A stretch of DNA of 6,539 nt from Treponema sp. UBA3649 (GTDB lineage Bacteria; Spirochaetota; Spirochaetia; Treponematales; Treponemataceae), in the NCBI GenBank assembly GCA_002373325.1, contig DFKI01000086.1, positions 1 to 6,539 of the forward strand, in the 5' to 3' direction. The notes beneath the pieces were generated by a model. The model ran no database searches. It saw only the letters and a program-made list of their open reading frames with translations, and was not told the origin of the DNA. How positions within the stretch are numbered: position 1 is the stretch's first letter; the number at the start of each line of letters is the position of its first letter. This document shows, piece after piece, positions 1 to 5,156 of the stretch. Position numbers and translations under genes: made by a program.

Positions 1-24
1 GTCTACCAATTCCACCATCCCCGC
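1..24 (-). tRNA. tRNA-Leu, 5' end only (truncated by window edge)
   Basis: Read on the minus strand, these bases start with GCGGGGA (acceptor stem 5' half), then TG (positions 8-9), then a D-arm beginning GTGGAATTGGTAGAC. The D-arm motif GGAATTGGTAGAC is typical of bacterial leucine tRNAs. The rest of the gene, including the anticodon, lies outside the window, so the isoacceptor cannot be named. A near-consensus promoter on the same strand sits about 40 bases upstream. The tRNA is divergent from the flagellar operon. Confidence 0.85.
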
Positions 25-65
25 GTATATTTGCCATCAGATGTTCCTCATCCGACAGTGAGTGT

Positions 66-94
66 AGTATATTACTTCTCAGATTTTGTGTCAA
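66..94 (-). promoter_or_regulatory. Sigma70-type promoter of the tRNA-Leu gene
   Basis: On the minus strand, TTGACA (89-94, perfect -35) is followed by 17 bases and TATACT (66-71, 5/6 match to -10). The predicted start is near base 59-60, leaving a leader of about 35 bases before the mature tRNA end at 24, which RNase P would remove. A/T-rich sequence at about 103-128 lies where an UP element would be, as expected for a stable-RNA promoter. Confidence 0.8.
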
Positions 95-171
95 TACCCT
101 TTCCCAAAATTTTCACAATTTTTTTTTATCTCCTCTCGCCTTTCAGTTTTCAGTTTTCACCTTTCCTGCTC

Positions 172-199
172 TAAAGTCCGTGCTCGTCCCTTCCGATAA
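172..199 (+). promoter_or_regulatory. Sigma28 (FliA)-type promoter candidate for the flbD-mot-fli operon
   Basis: TAAA (172-175; TAAAGTCC through 179) is followed by 16 bases and TCCGATAA (192-199). The flagellar sigma28 consensus is TAAA-N15-GCCGATAA, so the -10 matches 7 of 8 and the spacer is one base longer than usual. It lies about 80 bases upstream of flbD in the right orientation, in a gap with no other gene. Transcription would start near 204-207, inside or beside the AAGGGG ribosome site (204-209), so the mRNA would have almost no untranslated leader before the small ORF at 215. This is inference from sequence match only. Confidence 0.6.
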
Positions 200-214
200 A
201 AAGAAGGGGAAAAA

Positions 215-265
215 ATGTACGAAAAATCGGAAAAAATACTTGACGACTTTTCCAATACCGTACAT
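215..265 (+). repeat. Two-tier inverted repeat upstream of flbD
   Basis: ATGTACG (215-221) is the exact reverse complement of CGTACAT (259-265). Nested inside, GGAAAA (229-234) is the exact reverse complement of TTTTCC (248-253). The two arms are separated by internal loops of 7 and 5 bases, and the apical loop is 13 bases. As RNA the outer stem would hold the AUG of the leader ORF and end 11 bases before the flbD AUG. As DNA it could be a binding site for a dimeric regulator. No family is recognised. Confidence 0.45.
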
Positions 266-280
266 TATATTAGAATATGA
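215..280 (+). CDS. Possible 21-residue leader peptide, translationally coupled to flbD
   Basis: The ORF starts at ATG 215 and ends at TGA 278-280, giving 21 residues (begins MYEKSEKILDDF, ends HYIRI). A good Shine-Dalgarno sequence, AAGGGG at 204-209, lies 5 bases upstream of the start. The stop overlaps the flbD start as ATGA (277-280), the usual arrangement for translational coupling. The flbD start has no Shine-Dalgarno of its own, so ribosomes finishing this ORF could supply flbD. The peptide is mostly charged and polar, has no signal or membrane segment, and resembles no family I know. It may act only through its translation. The alternative is that the ORF is accidental. No codon or conservation test was possible. 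Confidence 0.4.
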   Translation: MYEKSEKILDDFSNTVHYIRI

Positions 281-474
281 TAGAAGTTACCAGATTGAAT
301 GGAAAAAAGTATTGGATAAACCCGCATCAGATCGAAAGCATGGAGAATAATCCAGACTTGACTCTGACACTTCTTTCTGGAAAAAAGGTCGTGGTCATGG
401 AAAAGCCGGAGCAGGTGGTGGACAAAATTGTTGAGTACCGCCGTCGCATTGGTGGATTCCATCAGGAACTTTGA
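277..474 (+). CDS. flbD: FlbD/SwrD-family small flagellar protein
   Basis: This is a 65-residue cytoplasmic protein of the short FlbD family, found beside motAB and hook genes in spirochaetes and Firmicutes. It is unrelated to the Caulobacter regulator of the same name. Family hallmarks are the N-terminus MIEVTRLNGKKYWIN, the central hydrophobic TLTLLSGKKVVV and the C-terminal IVEYRRRIGG helix (about 46-60). The Bacillus member SwrD is known to raise flagellar motor power, which fits its place just before the stator genes. It corresponds to 'orf4' of treponemal motility operons. The start at 277 is fixed by the family N-terminus, but no Shine-Dalgarno precedes it. Initiation probably depends on coupling to the leader ORF through ATGA, or on a leaderless mRNA. 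An 89-base gap follows before motA. Confidence 0.92.
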   Translation: MIEVTRLNGKKYWINPHQIESMENNPDLTLTLLSGKKVVVMEKPEQVVDKIVEYRRRIGGFHQEL

Positions 475-563
475 GACATCGGTTCTTTCGTGTTGTGACG
501 CTTCACGTTTGAGCCGTATCATATAGCATTGAAGAGTAATTTGAAGGGAGGATTTTCTCTAAA

Positions 564-1346
564 ATGGATTTTGCGAGTATTATTGGTTTTATTGGCGGTC
601 TGGCAATGATCATGCTTGGTGTTATCACATCCGGTGGTTCCGTGATGGGAATTATTGACATACCGTCTGTTTTCGTTACCATTGGCGGTTCTTACTTTTC
701 ACTGTGGATTTGTGCTCCAATCAGCCAGGCAATAGGTATTTGGAAAATCCTCGGGCGCTGTTTTAAGAAGTTTGAGTACGGTGAAGATAAATTGGTGCGC
801 GACATGGTACGTCTCAGCGAACAGGCACGCCGTGAGGGTATCCTTGCCCTTGAGGACGGACTTGATGATTTGGACGACAAATTCCTGAGCAAGGGTCTTC
901 GCCTTATGGTGGACGGTCACGACGGAACTGCAATCCGTGCCATCCTTGAGAATGAGATGAGCCAGATGGAAGCCCGGCACATGGAGTGGGCAAACCTTGT
1001 CAACCAGTGGGCTGGATTCGCTCCTGGATTCGGAATGATGGGTACCGTTATCGGTTTGATTGGTATGTTGAGGAACTTGGAAGACAAGAGCTCCCTTGGT
1101 CCTAACATGGCTACAGCTTTGATTACTACACTTTACGGTTCGTTCCTTGCAAACTGGCTCTTCGGACCTATGGCTCAAAAACTTATTTATCAGAACAATC
1201 ACGAAATGGCAACAAAAGATATGGTACTTGAGGGAGTTCTTTCCATTCAGACTGGAGACAACCCGCGTATTTTGGCGACAAAGCTTCTTACCTATATCGA
1301 TCCGAAATCAAGAAAGGCCCTTGAAGCTGAGTTGCTGAAGGACTAA
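564..1346 (+). CDS. motA: Flagellar motor stator protein MotA
   Basis: MotA is the inner-membrane stator subunit that forms, with MotB, the ion channel driving rotation. The protein has 260 residues, full length for the family. Four membrane segments are visible at about 4-22, 33-52, 150-170 and 183-203, with a large cytoplasmic loop between segments 2 and 3. That loop carries the charged stretch ARREGILALEDG (88-99); R90 and E97 sit where MotA residues that contact FliG are known. The channel motif APGFGMMGTVIGLIGML (153-169) contains the conserved Pro154, and GPNMATALITTLYGS (179-193) begins segment 4, followed by Pro202. The start has a strong Shine-Dalgarno (AAGGGAGG, 544-551), although the 12-base spacing is long. 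motB follows after 18 bases. Confidence 0.97.
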   Translation: MDFASIIGFIGGLAMIMLGVITSGGSVMGIIDIPSVFVTIGGSYFSLWICAPISQAIGIWKILGRCFKKFEYGEDKLVRDMVRLSEQARREGILALEDGLDDLDDKFLSKGLRLMVDGHDGTAIRAILENEMSQMEARHMEWANLVNQWAGFAPGFGMMGTVIGLIGMLRNLEDKSSLGPNMATALITTLYGSFLANWLFGPMAQKLIYQNNHEMATKDMVLEGVLSIQTGDNPRILATKLLTYIDPKSRKALEAELLKD

Positions 1347-1364
1347 TCTAAAGAGGGGAATGCT

Positions 1365-2096
1365 ATGGCAAGAGAAAAAAAGGAGCCTGGTAAGCCGTCA
1401 ACCGCGTGGATGGGCACGTATGGAGACATGATTACCCTTATGTTGTGCTTTTTCGTCATGTTGTACGATCCTTCCGACTCGGATGCGGTTGCAATGTCGG
1501 TTCTTCAGGCTGCAATCAATAACAACAGGGACGGCGGCGGTACATCGCTTAGTTCCGGAAAATTAGCTGAGCTTGGAAATACTGTAAGTTCTCTTCCTGC
1601 ATCGGAAAGGGGAATCTTGCTTGGACCTGCAAAAAAGAAAGCCGTGACCATTTTTGAGCCCGATACAAAAAATAATCGCATTACCGTGACAAGCGATGAA
1701 AGGGGACTTGTAATTTCTCTTCTTTCAGATACTTTTTTCCGGCAGGGAAGTGCAGAGCTTGATATTGAAGAATGTCGTGACACTTTACTTCGCCTTACAA
1801 GATTTTTTGCTGATCCTGATGTGAGTGACAAACGCTTCCGCATTGAAGGACATACTGATGACAATCCTGTTGAACCGGATGAAGACGGAAATTTGGAATT
1901 CCCGAGCAACTGGGAACTTTCCGCCGCACGTGCAGCGAATGTCCTCCATTATCTGAGCGACCTTGGTGTGAACGAGAGACAGTTTTCCATTGCAGGTTAT
2001 GCCGACACACGCCCCCAGTTCGACAACAGTACGCCGGAAGGACAGGCATACAACAGAAGGGTGGACATAATCATACTGGATGAGGGGCATTTTTAA
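1365..2096 (+). CDS. motB: Flagellar motor stator protein MotB
   Basis: MotB is the peptidoglycan-anchored stator subunit. The protein has 243 residues. A short basic N-terminus (AREKKEPGK) leads into a single membrane helix at about 19-35. That helix contains GTYGDMITLMLCFF, whose Asp21 is the conserved ion-binding residue of the channel. A linker (about 36-110) precedes the OmpA-like peptidoglycan-binding domain (about 112-238). The domain shows FRIEGHTDD (158-166), SNWELSAARA (181-190) and the NRRV motif (230-233). A good Shine-Dalgarno, GAGGGG (1353-1358), lies 6 bases before the start. The gene is almost contiguous with motA, as expected for the 4:2 or 5:2 MotA-MotB complex. A 110-base gap with regulatory-looking sequence follows. 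Confidence 0.97.
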   Translation: MAREKKEPGKPSTAWMGTYGDMITLMLCFFVMLYDPSDSDAVAMSVLQAAINNNRDGGGTSLSSGKLAELGNTVSSLPASERGILLGPAKKKAVTIFEPDTKNNRITVTSDERGLVISLLSDTFFRQGSAELDIEECRDTLLRLTRFFADPDVSDKRFRIEGHTDDNPVEPDEDGNLEFPSNWELSAARAANVLHYLSDLGVNERQFSIAGYADTRPQFDNSTPEGQAYNRRVDIIILDEGHF

Positions 2097-2106
2097 AATA
2101 TAAGTG

Positions 2107-2133
2107 TTAATTAAAAATTTAATGTGCCGATAC
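2107..2133 (+). promoter_or_regulatory. Possible internal sigma28-type promoter upstream of fliL
   Basis: GCCGATAC (2126-2133) matches 7 of 8 bases of the sigma28 -10 (GCCGATAA). Exactly 15 bases upstream is TTAA (2107-2110), 3 of 4 to the TAAA core of the -35. The site lies in the motB-fliL gap, in operon orientation, with a start predicted near 2140. It overlaps the left arm of an inverted repeat. It may allow separate expression of fliL-fliM-fliY, but this rests on sequence match alone. Confidence 0.4.
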
Positions 2134-2188
2134 TTTAAAAAGCAAGCATGTGCAATGGACAGCACCAGACTTTTGAAGCTGCGGCACA
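2123..2188 (+). repeat. Nested imperfect hairpin in the motB-fliL gap
   Basis: Three nested pairs of arms are present: TGTGCCG (2123-2129) with CGGCACA (2182-2188), AAAAG (2138-2142) with CTTTT (2170-2174), and GTGC (2150-2153) with GCAC (2162-2165). All are exact complements; internal loops are 8/7 and 7/4 bases and the end loop is 8 bases. The 3' arm ends 8 bases before the fliL Shine-Dalgarno. No T-run follows, so it is not a standard terminator. It could affect mRNA stability or fliL translation. Confidence 0.35.
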
Positions 2189-2196
2189 GAAAAAAT

Positions 2197-2206
2197 GGAG
2201 GATATT
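2197..2206 (+). promoter_or_regulatory. Ribosome binding site deciding the fliL start
   Basis: GGAGG (2197-2201) lies 5 bases before ATG 2207. An in-frame ATG at 2195 overlaps this element and has no Shine-Dalgarno of its own, so 2207 is the better start. Confidence 0.75.
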
Positions 2207-2755
2207 ATGGCAGAAGATATGGATGCTGATGACGAAATGGGTGAAAACGAAGGTGCCCAGAAAAAATCCGGGGGCCTGAAGGGAATTTTCCCTGGCATGT
2301 TGAAATGGATTCTGATAGCATTGGCCGCAGTGATTTTCGTTGTGACGGTTGTTGTTATCACCGTCAAGATTGCAACCAAGGGTGGCTCCGGAAAGACCGA
2401 CAATTTTGTTGTGGGGCAGGAATGGAGCACAAAGAGGGACGTTTACGACTGGTACACATCTCTTGATCAAATCAACACGAACACTGATGAGGAGCATCCT
2501 TCCAGCGTCAGGGTTCAGGTCGCTCTTGGCTATAAGAAAGATGACAAGGCCGCTGCAACAGAGATTACGGCTCGTCGAATCGAGATAACGGACTTCCTGA
2601 GACGTTTCTTCTCTGAACAGACGGCAAACGATCTGAAGCCTCAGAACGAGGAAGAGCTGCGGCTTAATATCCGTGATCAGATAAACGATGAGATCCTGAG
2701 TGACACAAGCATAAAGGACGTTCGTTTTACTGCTTTAGACGTAGTACAGCAATAA
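2207..2755 (+). CDS. fliL: Flagellar basal body-associated protein FliL
   Basis: FliL is a single-pass inner-membrane protein that surrounds or contacts the stator and supports torque and periplasmic flagellar orientation in spirochaetes. With the start at 2207 the protein has 182 residues. It has an acidic cytoplasmic N-terminus (1-18), a short basic Gly-rich stretch, one membrane helix (about 32-55) and a periplasmic domain. The periplasmic part includes VRVQVALGYK (101-110), the ITARRIEITDFLRRFFSEQT segment (120-139) typical of FliL, and the C-terminal LRLNIRDQINDEIL helix (151-164). An upstream ATG at 2195 would add four residues but lacks a ribosome site. The gene sits between the stator and switch genes, as in other treponemes. 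Confidence 0.93.
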   Translation: MAEDMDADDEMGENEGAQKKSGGLKGIFPGMLKWILIALAAVIFVVTVVVITVKIATKGGSGKTDNFVVGQEWSTKRDVYDWYTSLDQINTNTDEEHPSSVRVQVALGYKKDDKAAATEITARRIEITDFLRRFFSEQTANDLKPQNEEELRLNIRDQINDEILSDTSIKDVRFTALDVVQQ

Positions 2756-2779
2756 AAATTGCTTAGGTGGGATTAGGGA

Positions 2780-3814
2780 ATGAATGAAGTATTATCACAG
2801 GATGAAATAGACCAGCTCTTGCAAGCCATTAGTTCTGGTGATAATGAAACTGATGACTTTAAGCCGGTTTCAGACACCAGACGGATTAAAATCTATGACT
2901 TCCGACGACCGGACAAATTCTCAAAGGAACAGATTCGTACTGTTTCGAACATGCATGAGACTTTCGCGCGTCTTACCACTACGAGCCTTTCTGCTCAGCT
3001 TCGCACCTTGGTTCACGTGCATGTCGCTTCCGTAGACCAGCTTACCTATGAGGAGTTTATCCGTTCAATTCCTACGCCCACGACACTGGCCGTAATCAAC
3101 ATGGACCCTCTCAAGGGTAATGCCGTGCTGGAAATCGCTCCGGAAATCACCTTCATTATGATTGACCGTCTTTTCGGAGGATCCGGCGACACCGGCGGAA
3201 AGGTGAACAGGGATTTGACTGACATCGAGCAGTCCGTAATGGAAGGAATCATCGTGCGAATCCTTGCGAATATGCGTGAGGCTTGGACACAGGTGATTGA
3301 CTTGAGGCCACGTCTGCAGCAGATTGAGACGAATCCCCAGTTTGCGCAGATTGTTCCTCCGACGGAAATGGTAATCCTTGTCACGCTGGAAATCAAAATC
3401 GGTGAGGAAGCGGGAATGATGAACATCTGTATCCCGTACATCACGATTGAGCCGATAATCTCAAAGCTTTCCTCCCAGTTCTGGTTCAGTTCTGTCAGAC
3501 GCAGCTCTACCACACAGTACCTTGGAACATTGAAGGAAAAACTTTCTGACGTGGAGATGGAGCTGATTGCCGAGGTGGGAAGCATGAACGTCCCGATCAA
3601 GGATGTCCTGAACCTGCACATCGGGGATGTAATCCGGTTCAACACCACGAAGATTACCGATCCGCTGATTTTGAGCGTTGGCAATCAGAAGAAGTTTTAC
3701 TGCCAGCCGGGTGTGGTCGGAAAGAAACGTGCCGTACAGATTATCGAGAAGATAAAAGAAAATGACGAAGATGAATTCGAAGAGCTTACAGCAGAAGGAG
3801 AAGAAACTTTATGA
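2780..3814 (+). CDS. fliM: Flagellar motor switch protein FliM
   Basis: FliM is a C-ring subunit that receives CheY-P and passes the rotation signal to FliG. The protein has 344 residues, the usual length. The N-terminal LSQDEIDQLL (5-14) is the CheY-P binding peptide. The middle CheC-like domain (about 45-235) contains the FliG-contact loop FGGSG (132-136, in LFGGSGDTGG). The C-terminal SpoA/FliN-like domain (about 253-325) shows LNLHIGDVIRF (277-287). The C-terminus is acidic. AGGTGG (2765-2770) and AGGGA (2775-2779) precede ATG 2780; the first is better spaced as a ribosome site. The stop overlaps fliY as ATGA (3811-3814), so the two switch genes are translationally coupled. Confidence 0.98.
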   Translation: MNEVLSQDEIDQLLQAISSGDNETDDFKPVSDTRRIKIYDFRRPDKFSKEQIRTVSNMHETFARLTTTSLSAQLRTLVHVHVASVDQLTYEEFIRSIPTPTTLAVINMDPLKGNAVLEIAPEITFIMIDRLFGGSGDTGGKVNRDLTDIEQSVMEGIIVRILANMREAWTQVIDLRPRLQQIETNPQFAQIVPPTEMVILVTLEIKIGEEAGMMNICIPYITIEPIISKLSSQFWFSSVRRSSTTQYLGTLKEKLSDVEMELIAEVGSMNVPIKDVLNLHIGDVIRFNTTKITDPLILSVGNQKKFYCQPGVVGKKRAVQIIEKIKENDEDEFEELTAEGEETL

Positions 3815-4956
3815 GTGAAGGATCTATATCACAGGAAGAAATCGATGCATTGTTGTCCGGTGTTGACATGGGAGGTCTCGGTTCCGCTGTTTCCTCTTCG
3901 TCCGCTGCCAACAATTTCGACATTGCGACCCTGCAGAAATTCGCGGATGGCATGAAGGACAAGCTTTCGGCGAATGTGGGTACCATGACAGGTGCGGAGG
4001 TAAAATGTGACTCTCCGCTCGTTGAGGCTGCTAACAGGGATCAGCTCCTTGCAAAAGTCCCGGAAATGGTAGTGGCTGTCAACGCTGATTTTAACAAGGG
4101 TCTCTCGGGCGATCATCTTTTTATCCTTTCGCCTGAATTTGCACAGAAAGTCGCGGGGCTTGTAAACAACGAGGAGAATCCCGAGCTTGATGACATGGCC
4201 CTCTCAGTGATAAGCGAGTTGGTCTCGACTCATTCGGGAGCGGAAATCACAGAGCTCAGTGCCGGTGGAAGTCTTCCCGGTCTTGCATCAAGTCCTGCAG
4301 AGGCTCTCAGTCAGCCTAAGGCCCTTGTCAGAGTGCCGCAGGGAAATTTTGTGCTTTTCACATATCCTCTCACACTTGGCGGTGTTCCGTTTACTCTGTG
4401 GGAAGCGGTCAGTGGAAGTGTCGCAGACGGAATGGCATCTGCTCTTGGTGGTGGTGTCGCAGCAACTCCGCCTCCTGCACCGACTCCGAGCCCCGCGCAG
4501 CAATTTAACAATCAACAGCCTACTATGGGAGGAGTGCCGAATATGGGAGCCATGCAGGGAATGGGCATGCAGCAGCCAATGAATGCGATGCCGAATATGG
4601 GAATGATGCCGAATATGGGAATGCAGCCTATGAACACGCCGAACGTACAGTCCTTGCAGTTCCCGAACTTGCAGCAGTACGGTGGTAGTGCCGAGCAGGG
4701 AAACATTGGACTGATTATGGATGTCTTCATGGAGATGACCGTAGAGCTTGGTCGCACGAAGAAGACTATCAAGGATATTCTGGGAATGGGTGAGGGTACA
4801 ATCATCGAGCTCGACAAACTTGCCGGTGAGCCTGTTGACATTCTCGTGAACCATAAGCCGATAGCAAAGGGAGAGGTCGTGGTTATCGATGAGAACTTCG
4901 GTGTCCGCGTAACTGAGATTCTTCCTGCAATCGAACACGTAACGAATCAGATGTAA
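3811..4956 (+). CDS. fliY: Flagellar motor switch protein FliY (FliN-type)
   Basis: FliY is a C-ring switch protein of the FliY/FliN type. The protein has 381 residues, far longer than enteric FliN. It starts with a FliM-like CheY-P binding peptide, SISQEEIDALL (5-15). A CheC-like domain follows (about 36-205) with GDHLFILSPEFAQKVAGLV (100-118) and a phosphatase-type helix DDMALSVISELVSTHSG (127-143). In that helix the usual E-x-x-N reads E136-L-V-S139, so CheY-P phosphatase activity is doubtful. Next comes a low-complexity linker: proline-rich at 220-228, then methionine-rich at 239-274 with repeated PNMG. The C-terminal FliN/SpoA domain (about 300-375) has VELGRTKKTIKDIL (311-324) and DILVNHKPIAKGEVVVI (343-359). 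AAGGAG (3795-3800) serves as ribosome site inside fliM. About 200 bases follow before fliO. Confidence 0.96.
   Translation: MSEGSISQEEIDALLSGVDMGGLGSAVSSSSAANNFDIATLQKFADGMKDKLSANVGTMTGAEVKCDSPLVEAANRDQLLAKVPEMVVAVNADFNKGLSGDHLFILSPEFAQKVAGLVNNEENPELDDMALSVISELVSTHSGAEITELSAGGSLPGLASSPAEALSQPKALVRVPQGNFVLFTYPLTLGGVPFTLWEAVSGSVADGMASALGGGVAATPPPAPTPSPAQQFNNQQPTMGGVPNMGAMQGMGMQQPMNAMPNMGMMPNMGMQPMNTPNVQSLQFPNLQQYGGSAEQGNIGLIMDVFMEMTVELGRTKKTIKDILGMGEGTIIELDKLAGEPVDILVNHKPIAKGEVVVIDENFGVRVTEILPAIEHVTNQM
4588..4623 (+). repeat. 18-bp perfect tandem repeat in the fliY linker
   Basis: The unit ATGCCGAATATGGGAATG occurs twice without a gap (4588-4605 and 4606-4623), encoding MPNMGM twice. A partial third copy (TGCCGAATATGGGA) lies at 4535-4548. 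The unit is a multiple of three, so changes in copy number would keep the FliY frame. Confidence 0.9.
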
Positions 4957-4986
4957 GTTTCCGTGCATTGACGTGCGGTACTTTAT

Positions 4987-5019
4987 GCCGGCTTCTTCGG
5001 GGGCTGGCTTTCTGATTTT
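4987..5019 (+). terminator. UUCG-capped hairpin in the fliY-fliO gap (attenuator or RNA-stability element)
   Basis: GCCGGCTTC (4987-4995) pairs with GGGGCTGGC (5000-5008) to give nine pairs: six Watson-Crick and three G-U. The loop is TTCG (4996-4999), closed by C-G, so the cap is the extra-stable C(UUCG)G tetraloop. The following sequence TTTCTGATTTT (5009-5019) is T-rich but interrupted. It looks like a weak or partial terminator, or a barrier to 3' exonucleases, and begins 30 bases after the fliY stop. Full termination is unlikely because fliO and fliP continue downstream without an obvious new promoter. Confidence 0.55.
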
Positions 5020-5156
5020 GAATATTTTTGGAAAGGACACTGACTGAGCCTGGACAATCTCCTGGAAATGGACGGGGATTTTTGGGATTTTCAGCCGGTG
5101 GCTTTGTAGTTTTAAAAAGACATTCAGGGGTGGGTGTCGTAGAATCTTCGGATTGG

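Noticed and set aside
495..506. GTGA-CGCT-TCAC mini hairpin in the flbD-motA gap
   Set aside because: Only four pairs and no T-run; expected by chance.
493..522. TTGTGA-N18-TATCAT as a promoter for motA
   Set aside because: The -35 matches only 4/6 and the spacing is suboptimal; nothing else supports a new transcript there.
699..1202. 167-codon open frame on the minus strand opposite motA
   Set aside because: It lies wholly within the certain motA gene and shows no recognisable domain.
2195..2206. Earlier fliL start at ATG 2195
   Set aside because: No Shine-Dalgarno before it, and it overlaps the GGAGG that serves ATG 2207.
3451..3458. Perfect sigma28 -10 sequence GCCGATAA inside fliM
   Set aside because: No TAAA-like -35 lies 14-16 bases upstream (TCCC is there), and the bases encode the conserved FliM stretch around EPIIS.
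4857..4864. GCCGATAG, sigma28 -10-like, inside fliY
   Set aside because: No -35 at proper distance; it encodes the conserved KPIAKGE of the FliN domain.
4968..4996. TTGACG after fliY as a -35 for a fliO promoter
   Set aside because: No -10-like hexamer 15-19 bases downstream; that stretch is the GC-rich hairpin arm.
4288..5040. 250-codon open frame on the minus strand opposite fliY
   Set aside because: Low-complexity His/Ser/Arg-rich translation, a shadow of fliY's biased codons; no ribosome site or family resemblance.
5044..5109. Short protein-like frame in the fliY-fliO gap (LDNLLEMDGDFWDF...)
   Set aside because: It opens just after a stop with no ATG/GTG/TTG near the AAAGGA at 5032-5037; only CTG or an internal ATG without ribosome site is available. 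Probably chance.
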